Assembly: GCA_029718625.1 (NCBI GenBank)
Contig: CM056383.1
Coordinates: 22,297,930 to 22,361,929, forward strand
Origin: Synaphobranchus kaupii
Lineage: Eukaryota > Chordata > Actinopteri > Anguilliformes > Synaphobranchidae
Direction of reading: 5' to 3'
Length of the DNA stretch: 64,000 nt
The stretch's first letter is position 1. Each line of letters begins with the position of its first letter. Positions 1 to 12,236 of the stretch are shown piece after piece. Below the pieces are notes generated by a model. That model saw nothing but the letters and a program-made list of their open reading frames with translations, made no database searches and was not told the origin of the DNA. A program made the translations under genes and the position numbers.

Positions 1-151
1 AGTGAACTGCCCCAGGTTTCATTATACAATTGTCGGCTAAACTGGTGCAAAGTTTTTGAAGTAGGCCTACCTTTTAGCTACCAATTTTCAGCTACGGTTT
101 GAGGAAAAATGCTGAGGTCAGCGAGTGGGCAGGAATTCAGAGGGAGGGTTT

Positions 152-282
152 TCAGTCGACAGAGGTGTTCATGTCATGCGAGGACGGCCCCCTGTGGTTG
201 GCCTGCTGATGCCCTTTGTCCGAGTAATCTGCGTAAATTCCGTAGTCTTCCAGCACCGTAACTGAGCGGCTCATCTGTTGGA
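152..282 (-). CDS. Possible terminal coding exon of an unidentified minus-strand gene
   Basis: On the minus strand a pyrimidine-rich tract ending in TTTGCAG stops at 283. It is followed by an open frame of 43 codons with a TGA stop at 154-152. The translation starts QQMSRSVTVLEDYGIY and ends DMNTSVD. It reads like genuine cytoplasmic-tail or linker protein: acidic, mixed composition, no low complexity. I do not recognise the family. No partner exon was found upstream on the minus strand (400-4000), and no clear poly(A) signal lies between 1 and 152. It would sit opposite the plus-strand gene of this region. It could be a chance ORF behind a chance acceptor. Confidence 0.27.
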
Positions 283-1079
283 CTGCAAAGTGAAAAGAAG
301 CGACAGCTGGCTTTAGACTTTTGGACGGAGGCTGGTTCTAGACAGTTTACAGTGCACCCTCCAGACATTACAAAGCATGTTGCAAGAATGAGGCAGACCC
401 CCAATTATGATTGGGCATTCCAAAAGGAGGAATGAAGGAAAACATTAAAATGTAGTTTTAAAAAATGTACTACATTAATAAAAAACTAATTTGGGTCGAC
501 ATGCTCTTTTTGGAACAGTTAATAATAAATAAATTTTAAAAACACAGAAAAATCACAGAAGTATGATGCTTTCACAGAAGGACATTGACTCCTCTGTACA
601 ATGACCATTATGGATTTGGAGGGAATTGATTTTGCATCATTGTTGATTTATTTACATTTTTTATTTATTGGTTGCTTTCTTTTAGCCAATTTGACCGCGC
701 TTGTCATTTTCATAATTAATACCTGACAATAACTATTACTGGAGCGTAAAAACAATTGCCATTTGCAGTCACTGTAGTAAACCACTAGCCTGCAATGAGA
801 CGATCTTAAATTCATGGGTGGCCATATTAAATGCATTGTTAGGGCTTGTCTAAGGTGACAAGTTTATTCATATGAAGCAGGTTTTGACTGCCCTTAAATT
901 TGGGGGTGGGGGGCTATGTTATTAGTTAGTTTTTAGAAAATAGTTGCACAACCACTGTAATACCAGATAGTATATGTTCACTTTTTTTAAACCCAAGCTC
1001 TACTGAAATGTTGTTTCCCATAATTTATAATTGCACATAGCACAACCTCATTGATAGCTTTATTATCAAGAAATGTACC

Positions 1080-1290
1080 TTTTAATGGTGCACTATGCAG
1101 GATTTTTAGCCCTGCCGTGGTGCTGTTTTTACAATCTAAGAAGTTTTCTCCTCTGTTCTCAATCCCGCCCACTCAAGGTACTCAAATTCGGTCATCTAGG
1201 TACCTAACGTAGCTAGCTGGATAGCTAGCTGTAACGTTACTTACAGATCCAACAGAAAAGCAGAAAACACACCGTGACACACCAACTTCC
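1080..1290. repeat. Dispersed repeat, family A, copy 1
   Basis: This segment (starting near tggtgcactatgcagg and continuing through ctaacgtagctagctgg to a tccaacagaaa motif) aligns in order and orientation with 47237-47780. Shared landmarks are a cctcctc/cctctgt...caaccccacc-like block, then a acctaacgtagctagctgg block, then cagatccaacagaaaa. It looks like a non-autonomous dispersed fish repeat. I could not define terminal repeats. Confidence 0.55.
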
Positions 1291-1639
1291 CGTTTTTTGA
1301 AGGCAAAACTACTTACCCCATTAGAATGCATTTAAACCCACTGAGAGGCTGGGGTCAAAAGGTAAATTTCTCGATAATAAAGCTACCAGTGAAGTGCTAT
1401 GCACGAATATAAATGAGGGAAACAACCTTTCAATAAGGTCTGGGTTGAAGAAAAGTGAACCTATTCTTTAACTAAGAGAAACGGTCATCTGTCTTTTAGT
1501 TTGCAACCTTCAACTGTAGATTTGAAACAAGAAAAACCAATAGCACGTGCTTGAATTGGAGAAATTAATGAATATAGAATGAAAATCGGTGTGCACAGTG
1601 TAGCGCCAGGAGCAATGGAACCCTGTTTTAAGAAATTAT

Positions 1640-2000
1640 CATTTGATACTTAGGCACTGGTAATGGGTGTGCTGGTGATCCCCCTTGGTTCAGAATCTAA
1701 TGCTGACCACCGGGGGTGTCACACAATTGGCTTAGTGTCATCCAGGGTGGGAGGGTTTGAGTCACTGGGGGCGTTCCCCACCTTATCGCGTAATAGCAAC
1801 ACATATTGTTTGTTTGGGAGCCTACAGTCACCCTGCAATGCAAAGTGGGGTTAAAACAGTGGCTGGCTGCATGCCTGTTGGAGGATGCATGCAATAGTCT
1901 GCACCCTATGGAAGTGATGGAGGATATTTTCTTTGGCAATGAGACGTGCTTATTACTGCATCTGGGATATTCCGAGTTTAAACCTAAAAATGGGGAGAGA
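1640..2000 (+). repeat. SINE-like repeat, family B, copy 1
   Basis: The core around 1715-1860 (cacaattggct...gggtgggagggtttgagtc...cgcgtaatagcaac) aligns with 34645-34760 in the same orientation. Both copies carry an acaattggct motif, a GGGTGGGAGGGTTT-like box and a gcgcattagcaacccc-like box. Such short dispersed units with conserved internal boxes are typical of SINEs, but I did not establish a clear tRNA or 5S head. Confidence 0.5.
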
Positions 2001-2594
2001 GTTTTTTTTCTAAGAATTCTAAGCTTAAATGCTGGTGAGTGAACGAACATTATACGGTTTAAATATTTAACACACAGGTTTTTTTTCCTCTGTATAATTG
2101 TAGTGCTCTGGAAAGTATTTTGGAAACTTCATTTGGGAAAACTACTCGGATGTAAATGCAAATGTTTTACTATAGGTAGGGCTTTGAGTTTTCGACTATT
2201 TTAGTTGCACATAATATGGCACATATACACTTTTGTCCCCCTTTCAAATTGGTAACTATTTCATGATAATGTATATATTTCTATAAGTTCTTGATTTGTT
2301 CATCAAATTTTTTGACAGCTGATGTATTTCTTCCTTTTTTATAAAAGGTTTTTATATTTGTTTTCTAATAGCTGGCTTCATTTAATTTATTTACTTTTTT
2401 TGCCAAGAGAGCAAACAGTCCAGTCAAATAAGCTGTATGAACACGTGTATTACAGTCCTAGTGATAATGGAACGGGCTGGAATGATAGAAATGGTAAATA
2501 GCCCCTAAAGATGAGAGAACTGCTAAAGCATCCACAATTTGCATCATTTATTGACTCGTTGTCTATATGCGATAATTAATAACTGCCATTTCAA

Positions 2595-2708
2595 AATAGT
2601 GTCACTTAACGAAGCACGAGGTGGTGTCTGAAGAAGACGCCCAGCGGAAATCGCCCTCTCCACAGCAGCTTTTGCCAGGGGAAGTGGCAGGAGAGCAGCA
2701 GCACACTG
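2595..2708 (+). CDS. Candidate internal exon of the unidentified plus-strand gene
   Basis: An open frame here includes EVVSEEDAQRKSPSPQQ and ends at a good donor (CACACT|GTAAGG, donor at 2709). It is phase 0, which matches the phase-0 start of the next exon at 4207. The start is uncertain: AGs at about 2599, 2613 and 2620 would all keep the frame, but the upstream pyrimidine tract is poor. The composition (charged, proline/glutamine-rich) agrees with the disordered tail encoded by the following exons. The exact left boundary is a guess. Confidence 0.35.
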
Positions 2709-4206
2709 TAAGGCTCGAGTCCCAACAGAACAGCTTTCTTAACCACTTAACCGCCATTACCGCATTCACTTGGTGTTCACACAGGGCATCGTGCAGCACG
2801 GTTCATTGTGGTTTCTGGTAGTAGACCCGGCCTGAATCCCTTGTCCTCTCTCATCTTAAATGTGTTTAATTAAAGCCGTCTTTTCCTCACCGGACCCCCC
2901 ACCCAAAAAAAAACTAAGTTGTGGTAGCCTCTTTGAAAGTGATCGAAAACTCTAAGCCTTGGCTATAGCACTGAAAATTCCTCAGTTTCTCATATTATGC
3001 TTGTTGGGTAGGGTGGTGTTTTATTTCAGGGTTGAAGAAAGTGTTGTTTGTAGTGTAGTACAGTTGGTTAGGTTTATATCTCATTTAGAAATATATTGGC
3101 ATTTAGCTACTTGGCATTTAATGTTAATTTTTTAATAATTTAAATAACCCAAGGACTTTAGTCTCTGCTATTTGAAAGCGCACATTGCACATTTTTTATT
3201 CCTGTTGAAATCCTTTTGTAAAACCATCCCTGGAGTAGAATGCTTGAGATTTGAAGCAGATTCTATTATGTCAGATTCATCCATGTGCCATTACCTCATG
3301 TCACAATTTAGTTCTATTAAATGTTATTTGTTTAGCGCTATTTACAGAGACACTGTCAAAAGATGCTTTAGAAAAAGACAGGAAATAGAAAATATTGGGC
3401 AAGAGTGAGCCTGAAACTCCAAAATCCAGCAAGTGAGGTAAAAGAAAAAGCACTTCTTGCAACCTCATGCTAACAATGCCTTTGCATTAAATTTTGTTTA
3501 GACATAGAATATTGGATACATATCTGTATTTCAAACTGACAGCTATTGCTCCACCTATTGGATTAATTGGGAAACTGCAATTGCAGCCCGTAGAGTGCGC
3601 CATATGGCTGCATTATTGCTGCGTTGTGATAGGTCAGATGTTGGCTATTCTATTCAGGAAGTACAGCTCACCTCCATTGCAGCATCCAAGCATGTTTCCA
3701 TGCAGAAGCATTTACAAGACAGGTTTTTAGGGGTCTATGTTGTCTCCTTGACATTCGTTTTAAAAATATAGTTTTTCCATATTGTTTTTTCATATCATGC
3801 CTTGCGTTTCTATCACATGTGGCTATCGAGATGTAATGGACAGCATTGCTCTTGCGTTGAATTGTCATTCTCAGTTGCAGAAAAGTAGCCTGTTGCCAAT
3901 AAAACTGCTTAGTTAGGGTTTTACCATTTTGAAATACAACTAATAAGACCTAAAACCATTCGTTTTCCCTGTAGTGCGATCTGTTGAGGTACACAGTTGG
4001 ACAGAATGTTTAGTGCCGTCAAATATTCCTGAGTATTTGTTAATTTGTTTTAAATTTAATATGTATATATTTAATATGTATAGTCACTTCATAAGGTACA
4101 GAATTCAGTACTGGAAGCATAACATGACTGCGTAATGTTGTATGGTTCACTGTGCTGAGCTGAACAGAGCCAAGGAGATTGAATGTTTTTTTTTGTTTTT
4201 TCTCAG

Positions 4207-4302
4207 GAGCCGGACGACCAGGAAGCTCCCGACGACCATGACTCCTCTCCCCCTGAAGACACCACCCTGTACCCCAACTCACCAGGAACACAGTTTCAGC
4301 AG
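4207..4302 (+). CDS. Penultimate coding exon of an unidentified gene (disordered acidic/proline tail)
   Basis: The exon lies between a strong acceptor (poly-T then TCTCAG, ending 4206) and a donor (CAGCAG|GTAATC). It has 96 nt, 32 codons, phase 0 at both ends. The encoded segment begins [18 protein letters not shown] and ends in a QFQQ stretch. It is acidic and proline-rich and lacks a folded-domain pattern. It continues in frame into the terminal exon at 6097/6100. I do not recognise the protein with certainty. No enzymatic motif is visible because only the C-terminal end of the gene is in the window. Confidence 0.7.
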
Positions 4303-6096
4303 GTAATCTTCATGCTCTGACTCTAAAGGCCTGTTCAGCCATAGCCCCAGTGTTGGGCAAAACTTATTTCACCAATGTGCTGAATGAATTGGGGTTTCAA
4401 CTAATGCCAGCATTTTGACCTCGCTGCGAATTTATACGAGGCCCACTTAAAGCCAGTACTGCTATAGAGGACATCAGGTAAAACCTCTGTCTGCTTCACA
4501 CCTTGTTCATTGACGCAGACATTGATGATTATGATTATGATGGTATGTGATGAAGTGCAATCACAGATGCTGCGGTGCAATGGTCCCTGACCTGCTCTTG
4601 TGCTCTTTCATCATTTCCAATTCGGTTCTAATTGCGTCCTGTTATTTTTGTTCATTATTTTTGCTCTTCAATACGTGCTTGGTATTTGAGTAGTGAACAG
4701 GCTCAATGCTGCTTCCACATGAGGGCAATGTTGCTTCCACACGAGGGCAATGCTGTATCCTTTCTCTGGTGTGGTATGAAGGGGCACATGCCAGAAGTTT
4801 TACGCCGGCGGTCAATGAAGGGCGATCAGTTGGTCTGCATTTTTTGTGTGAACAGCAGCTTTTGTCAGCAGGGGAATGCTATCGCAACAATACAAGTACT
4901 TGTTTTTCATCAGAGTGAGAAATTGAGAGACTTTCTCCTTTGGCTCCATCAGACTTAACAATGAGCGTGTCAGATTTACGACATTGCATCTGCAGGATGC
5001 ATTTTAACCAGTTGGAATTCTGCCAACGAAGCTACTGATTGTCTCAGCATATATTTAATGCACTGTTGAAGATGGGCAATTCATGATCCTTTATTGCAGG
5101 CAACTATGTATGTAGTGTGCAGGGAATAAAAATGCTAACTGTTCTGCCTCTGCGATGATTACGTAAGACATCTGCATATAAATGAAACACAGTGAGGAAT
5201 GAGTTTCCTACGGAAATCTTCTGACACAGACGAAAGCCTCACCTTTTGGCTCCCCTAACCCTTTTTAGCCGTCCTTAGCTAACCTTAAACACGTGTTGCT
5301 AATAATTATGAAAATTCTTCTTTTGCTATAGAAATGATGTAATGACAAAATTTTACTTTTTAAGTTGACGATGCTGGTTCAAAGCTGTCACTTTATCCAA
5401 AAATTTAGTTTGAACGAATATCTCATAATAGAGAAATTCGTTAAAATTTTCTGCCATCAAAATTTAAAACGTTAAAGCGCTGCCTAAATGTAGAATTATT
5501 ATGGTCCAGTTTTAATTTCCCATTAAACGTGTAGCTAAATGGCTTAAACGTGCTAGGCTATAACTAAGAAATAATGACAATAGTATCATGAAGTGACTGC
5601 CGTGAAGTTACCAATTTTTCTTAGCTCCTCCATTTCGAATGTATAGCCTACAGGCTACAAGGGTAGCATGGCCCACACATTAACTTTATTTAGGCTACCT
5701 CGCGGTATACCCTCCAGACAAAACAATAACATGGCTTGTTGTTTATCGGTCTGTTTGCTATTGAGCGTTACTATGAGCGTAACATGGATGAGTGCAGAGC
5801 GAACCCTTAATTACATGGATTCAAACCCTTAATTACATAGTAAAATTTTCGAATTCTTCTGAGATTTCAATTATCAAGCTAAAAAGTGACAGCCCTACTT
5901 TGCATTTATTGGTTTGTGCACGTGCCCACTGTGCCTTCTGTTATACTACTGTGTTTATTCCTGATGGTAAGTCGGATATTCTCCATTTTGTTGTTCTAGA
6001 TAAGAGCGTGTGCCAGGTGGCTGTAATGTAATGACTTGCAATGCGAGCCGTACTGTGGTGCGATATCGAGTGAGGATCCTCTGTCTCTGTACTCAG

Positions 6097-6237
6097 CAGA
6101 ATAATCACCCCCACAGCCAGCCGTACACGGGCCCAGCTGCACAGCATGTGAACAACCCCCAGCCACGCCCGGGCCAACGAGCACAAGAGAACTGGGAGGG
6201 CGCCGAGGAGGCACCGGCCACCCAGACGAAAGAGTAA
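6097..6237 (+). CDS. Terminal coding exon of the unidentified gene
   Basis: After a pyrimidine-rich tract (ctctgtctctgtactcag) the exon opens with [18 protein letters not shown], or the same minus the first Q. The acceptor is a tandem CAGCAG (6094-6099), so two forms differing by one glutamine are possible. The reading frame ends [10 protein letters not shown] with TAA at 6235-6237. The tail is hydrophilic, rich in N, Q, P and E, and probably disordered. Phase 0 matches the preceding exon. A poly-C tract (about 6247-6279) begins just after the stop. The gene converges on RPL8, whose 3' end lies about 3 kb downstream. Confidence 0.72.
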   Translation, partial: QNNHPHSQPYTGPAAQHVNNPQPRPGQRAQENWEGAEEAPATQTKE

Positions 6238-9140
6238 CGCCGGTGGCCGCCCACCCCCCCCCCCCCCCCCCCCCCCCCCGCCCCATTTCTCATCCCCTCT
6301 CTCCATAGAGACACTTGATCTGAGTGCAAGACCAGGCCTTACAGTTCATCACCTGCTCCAGGTCCCGCATTTCCACACATTTAAATCTCTGTAATTCAGC
6401 CTGGAGGCGGAGTCTGTTCACAGTCTGCCCTGCAGAGTATTGCTGTCAAATAAATAAAGATTCAAAAAAATTTAAAATCTTACCGCCTACAGTGGGGGAA
6501 AAGCTGTATAGTGCTGAAATAAAACCAGGCCCTGGCGCTCGTGTGTAAATGGTAAAAGGTGTACATAGTATGTTTATGTTCCGACTGTTTGGTTCACAGC
6601 GGCAAGACTTTGTTTGCTGTTGGAGATTTGCGGATCTTTGAAAACAAAAAATAAACGGATGAAAGCGAGGAAGAAAAAGACAAAAAATGTACAAAGGCAA
6701 AAAATAAAAAAACAAAAGCTTTCCTTTTCTTTCCGGCCAGTGGTCAGCCGTACGTTGCGGACTGCCAGTGGGCAGTTTAAGGAGGACAGACATTATCCAT
6801 GTCGACCAACTGGATCGTGCCAGACAAGGTCCTCTCCTGGAGCTGGGTTTCAGTGCAGGATATTGGAATGGTTGGGTTAGTCTTTGACATTTGGTTGAAG
6901 TGGGAAAAGTAATGATGTTGCATTGATCTTTAATTGCCTTTTCATTCTGATATTAATTCGGCCATTTTGCAGCTCTAGTTAACACGCTGTAACATTTAGC
7001 ATGGCTTCACATCGACTTAGTGTAGCCAGAAATCTATGACCATAACACAGCAGCAACCATAGGCCATAATTGACAGCGACTCTGAAGAGCCTTTTTTTTG
7101 GGGGGGGGGCGTTATTTTCTATCTTTTTTTTTTTTTTTCCTCTTACACATTGAAGGCGATATTTGGAACAAATGTAAGCATAAGGGGCTTTTTAATTGCA
7201 CATATATTCCTCAGATCTAACATTTGAAAGTCAGCTGTGGTGGGACAATAAACACATTTTCAATAATAGGAATTTTAAAAAGGAATAAATATATGCAACA
7301 TTTTGCTATGCCAGGATTCTTGATGCATAATAGACTGTATTTGGTGTGCTTGTTTTTTTCTTTCTTTTTTTTTCTTTTTTCTGTTTGTAGATCCATCTCT
7401 TACAGTAACTCCTAATGACTTTCCAGACACTGTAACCTAGACAGTGGGTTCAGCCTCATCACCTTGATTCCTTTCTCACACAATCCTACCTGAACGCAGG
7501 CATCATCTTAGAATTCTTCATCCATATGGGTTAAAAAACACATACACAAAGCAGGGTTGTGTCATAAAATATCTGCTTGGTAGTCACGTTGCCGCTGTTC
7601 TAGGTCTTGCTAAGTGAAGCATCGTTTATGATATCAAAGAAGGCATCAGTAAATACTGTATTTAATTGGTAACTTGAATGTGTATTTTTCCCGACTTTGT
7701 TGAAAATACCAAATACCCCTGCAAAAGGAAAGAATCAACCCACCCATAGTATATTTAAATATTTTGCTGTTTTATTTTATAGAAATTATTTTGCTGAATT
7801 TCACAAAAAATAGAATTTGATTTAAGAGGAACATTTTTTTGTCCTTGTGTTATTTTTAAAGAGGATATTGACTGTAGAGTTCTGCGCACTGTTTTGCCGA
7901 CTTTTGTTTTGGCCATGGTGTGACATTGAATTCTGGAGCTACAGTCACGATGTGAACTTTCACTTTGTGAAGTTTTTTTTTTTTTTTTTTTTTTTTGTGT
8001 GCACAGAAATATAAAAAGAAAAAAGCGTTGCGCCCATTAGCAAGAATAAAGAAAATGGAATCTTGACACTGTAACAGTCTCATACTTTATTTATGGTACA
8101 TTGTAAATACATTGTGCACGTAACAAAAACAAGAAACAACTCATGGATTATCAAAAGACAGGGAGCGTCCAATCCGTGAAAGGACAGAGGAGTAGAAGAC
8201 ATCTTTAGAAAGCACATGGATTAGCAAAAGGGTTATCCTGAAAAGTCTGCCAAAAACCAAATAAGTGGCCTACGTAGATGTGCTTTCCCGTTGTGCTGTG
8301 GAAGCTAGAGGAGGAGCGCGCCACCTGGAGAAAGTTGCTTGGAGAACCACGGAGGGACATGAGGAGCCGCGCCGTTCTATCGCTTTACACAGACTGGCCC
8401 CGCCCCTTACCCACAATGCACTACAGGCAATTTAGTTTTCACATTCTTCCTTCAGGGTACAAAAAACTTTGTTTTAGCCTGTAAGGTCTTGGCATTCTAT
8501 TTTTGCTTTGTTTTTAGTTTTGTTTTGGGTTGATTTTTGTAAGTGTTCATTGAATCAGATGATTGCCTTCTGTTTTGATTCTAAATCTTTTTGTTGTTTT
8601 CATTTTGTGAAACATGCATGGATAATATTGGTCCCTTGATCTGCCTTAGAGCACTGTACAACTACAGCACACTGTAAAGCTCTGCTTTGAAACTAGAAAG
8701 TGAACTAGTATTTGAATGGTTCCTTGCAGTCTGCTGCCCTCTGCCCTTCACATGACCCCTCTTCTCATTGCTGGCATTGTGGAGCAGTCTACCTGAGTGC
8801 CTGTCTGGAAGGGTTTCCTAAGGGAGCAGGTGACTGACTCCTGAGTGAATGCGCGAGACGGTATACTCCTAGGTCTGCAGCCTCTCCCTGAGCCTACAGG
8901 CCGGCTCCTCGTGGGTAAACAACGTTAATTTCCTTGTAGCAAGAAAACCTTTTCAACATACTCGTTTGTTCATCTGCACTGACAAAGTGGTTTTTAAAAC
9001 CTTTTGTTTATAAAAGTTGACTTCAATTTTTATTTTATTTTTTTTGTATTAACCACAAGCTCCCTACCTTTTGTTGATTCCACCAACATTTTGAAGAATG
9101 CATTGTAAGAGGTCATTAAAGATTGTCCTTTTGAATTTGG
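6238..9140 (+). other. Probable long 3'UTR of the unidentified gene
   Basis: No exon or ORF of note follows the stop codon. The segment is AT-rich with several candidate poly(A) signals: AATAAA at 6453-6458, AATAAA at 8045-8050 and ATTAAA at 9115-9120. The last is followed by a GT/T-rich stretch (gattgtccttttg...ggtgtac) that fits a cleavage site near 9140. A Pumilio-type TGTAAATA motif occurs near 8103. The exact end is inferred. Confidence 0.5.
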
Positions 9141-9639
9141 TGTACATCCTCTTTTTGAGTGCTAGCCTATTTAAGTTATTTGAATTGGTCATTATCTCAA
9201 AAGGTTTGCCGAGCCAAATTTACAGTCCAGTTCGTAATTGTTAATGTAGGCTTGTCGTTCATTCCTTTGTAATAGCTTGTGACAGTGGGCTAAAACTATT
9301 CAGACATAGTACAATCTTGGCGATACCCGTTCAGCAAACAAAATTGAGGATGTTAAATAGACTGATGTGAATTGGTCTTATTTACATGTGCTTTCATGTG
9401 ACACATGTATGTACAGAGGAAGCAGACTGTAGATGAGGTTTGTCATTTCCAAATGACCTGAGCAAATAAAATGGTGATCGTTAACACCTGTAAAACTGTT
9501 AAACTACGTTGTACATTGTCTACTGCTTGTAAAATGCCATGATTAGGAATAGGATACAGAAAGATTTTAGACTCCAGGCTTCACAAAGGTCATAAGGGTT
9601 CCTGACATCCTTCCTGAAATGTCATTTTTAAGAGGCTAG

Positions 9640-10270
9640 ATACAGTGCAGTCCAGTATTTGGACAGACACATTTTTTGTTGTTTTGGCTCTACTCCAGCA
9701 CATTGGAATGGAACATTGACTATGAGGTTAAAGTGCAGACTTTCAGCTTTAATTTGTGGGTGTTTACAACCATATCGGGTGAACCGTGTAGCAATTGTAG
9801 CCCTTTTTATACATGGTAATTAGACAAATTAACACACTTAAATAAAGTCATCATATTTAATATTTGGTTGCATATCTTTTGCATGCCATGACTTCCTGAT
9901 GTCTGTTACCCAACAACATCAAAATATTCTTGATCTTATTTTCAGGTACTCTTACAAGTGATACTATAACCTCTCTGCATTTTAATGGATCTCTATTGGA
10001 ATTGGGGGGTGGGACTAGATTTAGCTGTAATTAGGCTGTAACATAGTTGGTTAAATGGCTGTAAGTCATCAAGGGTCTGAGGTATCAAATGTACCTCAAA
10101 CCATCACTGCTGCCAGATATGCAGTAGATATGGATGGCTCACTTTAAGGGTTGTTTCTCCTGACTTCTTTTTCCAGAGCTCAATAGGGTCAGAGTCAGGG
10201 GAAACAACCCTTAAAGTGATCCATCTAGATCTACTGCATATCTGGCAGCAGAGTGATGGTTTGAGGGCTG
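9640..10270 (+). repeat. Non-autonomous DNA-transposon-like repeat with hairpin, copy 1
   Basis: This unit aligns with 24641-25110 over most of its length: aaagtgcagact..tttaattt, then accatatcgggtgaaccg, then a actcttacaag.gatactataac block, then ttggggggtgggactagattt. The right part forms a long hairpin. Bases 10094-10158 are the reverse complement, with few mismatches, of about 10200-10266, separated by about 40 nt. The organisation matches non-autonomous Tc1/mariner-like fish repeats. Exact ends are not defined. Confidence 0.6.
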
Positions 10271-10702
10271 ACTGAAAGTGGACCTGCCAAAATAGGGTTC
10301 CTACAGTATTTCTCATCAAATCCAATGACTGCGGGGACGCTTTTTCAGTTTTCAAAGACATTATTTTTAAAGGAGTGACATTAATGGACTTCTTTTCAAC
10401 GGACTTCAGTAAGATTAACACTTTCTTGATTATATATTCTTCCCTCATACTGCAGCCAGTTTATCTATAGATATCAGGGGACCACCAGTGATTTTGTGCC
10501 CCATGAAAAGGTTGGGCCCCACCACCACTGAATGAAGTTACACATAATCCTACTGTATTTTTTCTCCCCACCTATGATGGCGCTGCATCCCATGGAAAAT
10601 GTATGTATTCTGTATGTATTTCGATCATCTAATTTCTTGTGCAAGCACGCCCTCTAGTGCTGTCATGGGTTTCCCTCACACTTTGTGACTGGAGTGTTCC
10701 TC

Positions 10703-10955
10703 TCAGACATCTGGAACATTACATTACAGGCATTTAGCAGACGCTCTTATCCAGAGCGACTTACACAACTTTTTAGCATTTTTATCCATTTAGCATATTA
10801 TCCATTTATACAGCTGGATATATACTGAAGCGATTCAGGTTAATTACCTTGCTCAAGGGTACAACGGCAGTGTCCTATCTGGGAATCGAACCTGCAACCT
10901 TTCGGTTACAAGGCCAGTTCCTTAACCATTATACTACACTGCCACCAATAACTTG
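10703..10955 (+). repeat. Teleost dispersed repeat (SINE/MITE-like)
   Basis: The segment starts with catttagcagacgctcttat and runs on through gagcgactta. It ends in a gaatcgaacctgcaacc...ttaaccattatactacactgcc block resembling the 3' part of a tRNA gene. This combination is a widespread fish repeat. I assign it from recognition of these motifs, not from a database search. Confidence 0.6.
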
Positions 10956-11749
10956 TGGCATGGACGAGATACGGTATGTATGCAAGCCCAATTAAACATC
11001 TGATGTCCTTTGCATAATATGAGAAATATTAAACTTGAGCAGGAATCCATTGTTATCATCTCGTCAAACTTATTCTTTCCATATTCCCTGGTACGTTTAT
11101 GTTGACGAGGTACAATGAGCTAATATATTGCTGAGAATTATATTTATTGCATGACAGATGGTGATTAATATGAAACTTTCTATAGTGTCAGACTGGCAAT
11201 ACTGGGCTTGCGGTCTAGTTTAGAGCTGACCATCACATTCAAACTGGAGAGAATTCTCCAGTGTCCCAAAATATTTTATGGAGTCATTGCTTGTGCTGTC
11301 TACTTTCAATTTTAATGAACAAGCTCCAGTTCCCAAAGGTATAGTTCACTTTCTGGATTTTTTCAAATAGATTTAGTTGTAGTGTATATTTTGGATTGAC
11401 CCAGACCCATTTTTGTGTGCAATGAAGGGTATTTTAGATATTTACAGAGGTTTCTGAAGACCTGCCAGCTTTACAATGGCTGGTATAGGGGCATTTTGGA
11501 GTTTGTGGTTTAAAGCAAAAATAAAAATACACCACATAAATCAGCTTGTCCAGGAGATATTTCAACTTTGCAGGAATGTGGTGCTGCACATTCCAACCCA
11601 AGCCATGACTCCAAATCAGATTCTGTTCAAACTCTGCAGCAGGTATCCCACATTCCAGCCCTGCAGATTTTTGTAGTTTCCTCTCAATCAGTAGCCAATG
11701 TTAGAAACAAGGTGTGTGGAGGAGTCATCAGCCAACCAAAGACTTAAGA

Positions 11750-12020
11750 TTGCGTCCCAATATTCTTCACTGCTCCTTTTCTCCACTCGTCTCCTACCCG
11801 GAAGTATGCAAAACTGCCTGAACATTTAGAGTACAAGTAGTTGCATGTACAGTATACCTGACAATGCGGTTTGCATCGAAACATCAATTTGTAACCATTT
11901 GTAATTTATAGCCTAATCAGCAACATTAGATAGGACACATATCACGGTTTCCGGGGCACGGAGGAGGTGGTAGTGGAGGAAAAGAGGGTGCATTTTTCAA
12001 GTATTGGGACGCACCCTTAA
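11750..12020 (+). mobile_element. MITE with gcgtcccaata terminal inverted repeats, copy 1
   Basis: The left end reads gcgtcccaatattcttcac and the right end reads caagtattgggacgcacc, forming imperfect terminal inverted repeats. Internal tttccggg and ctcctacccggaag segments are also mirrored. A second copy in opposite orientation lies at about 61578-61862. No coding capacity. Confidence 0.6.
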
Positions 12021-12236
12021 ACACTTGGTACTGAAAAGCCAAAAAATAGCCGACACTGCAGCCCTACAGGAGCTTGAGAGTCCCTGTATAAAACCTTGTA
12101 TTGATATGAACTGCAAGTGTCCAGGACTTAGGTTTGAGGTCTACACATGCACACACATTGCAATCAGCAGATGGGGGGGGGGAGAGGAAAAAAAAAAAAA
12201 CTGGTCAGCATTTGTTTTTGTTTTTTAGAATAACAT

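Larger units (their letters stand above)
286..2590. other. Intronic or intergenic DNA with repeats
   Basis: No firm exon is visible here. The stretch holds a repeat at about 1080-1440 that recurs at 47.2-47.8 kb, and a SINE-like repeat at about 1640-2000. A weak exon-like segment lies at about 2420-2492 (translation includes NKLYEHVYYSPSDNG), followed by GTAAAT. Its phase does not fit the next candidate exon, so I do not call it as coding. Confidence 0.5.
9141..12219. other. Intergenic region between convergent genes
   Basis: No coding signal is visible. The region holds a foldback repeat (about 9640-10270), a teleost dispersed repeat (about 10703-10955), a degenerate hAT-like fragment (about 11540-11745) and a MITE (about 11750-12020). 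Confidence 0.6.

Noticed and set aside
2420..2492. Exon at about 2420-2492 (NKLYEHVYYSPSDNG)
   Set aside because: The peptide looks plausible and a GTAAAT donor follows, but its phase does not join to the next candidate exon and the frame ends soon after; kept only as a remark.
4207..6237. Assigning the left gene to USP9X because of its position near DDX3X, as in mammals
   Set aside because: The encoded tail does not match the USP9X C terminus as I know it, and position alone is not enough.
6105..6329. Glycine-rich minus-strand ORFs near 6.0-6.3 kb
   Set aside because: They are produced by the poly-C tract after the stop codon and by the antisense of the coding exon.
10703..10955. Functional tRNA gene
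   Set aside because: The GGTTCGAATC-like block belongs to a dispersed repeat; no cloverleaf with acceptor and anticodon arms can be drawn.
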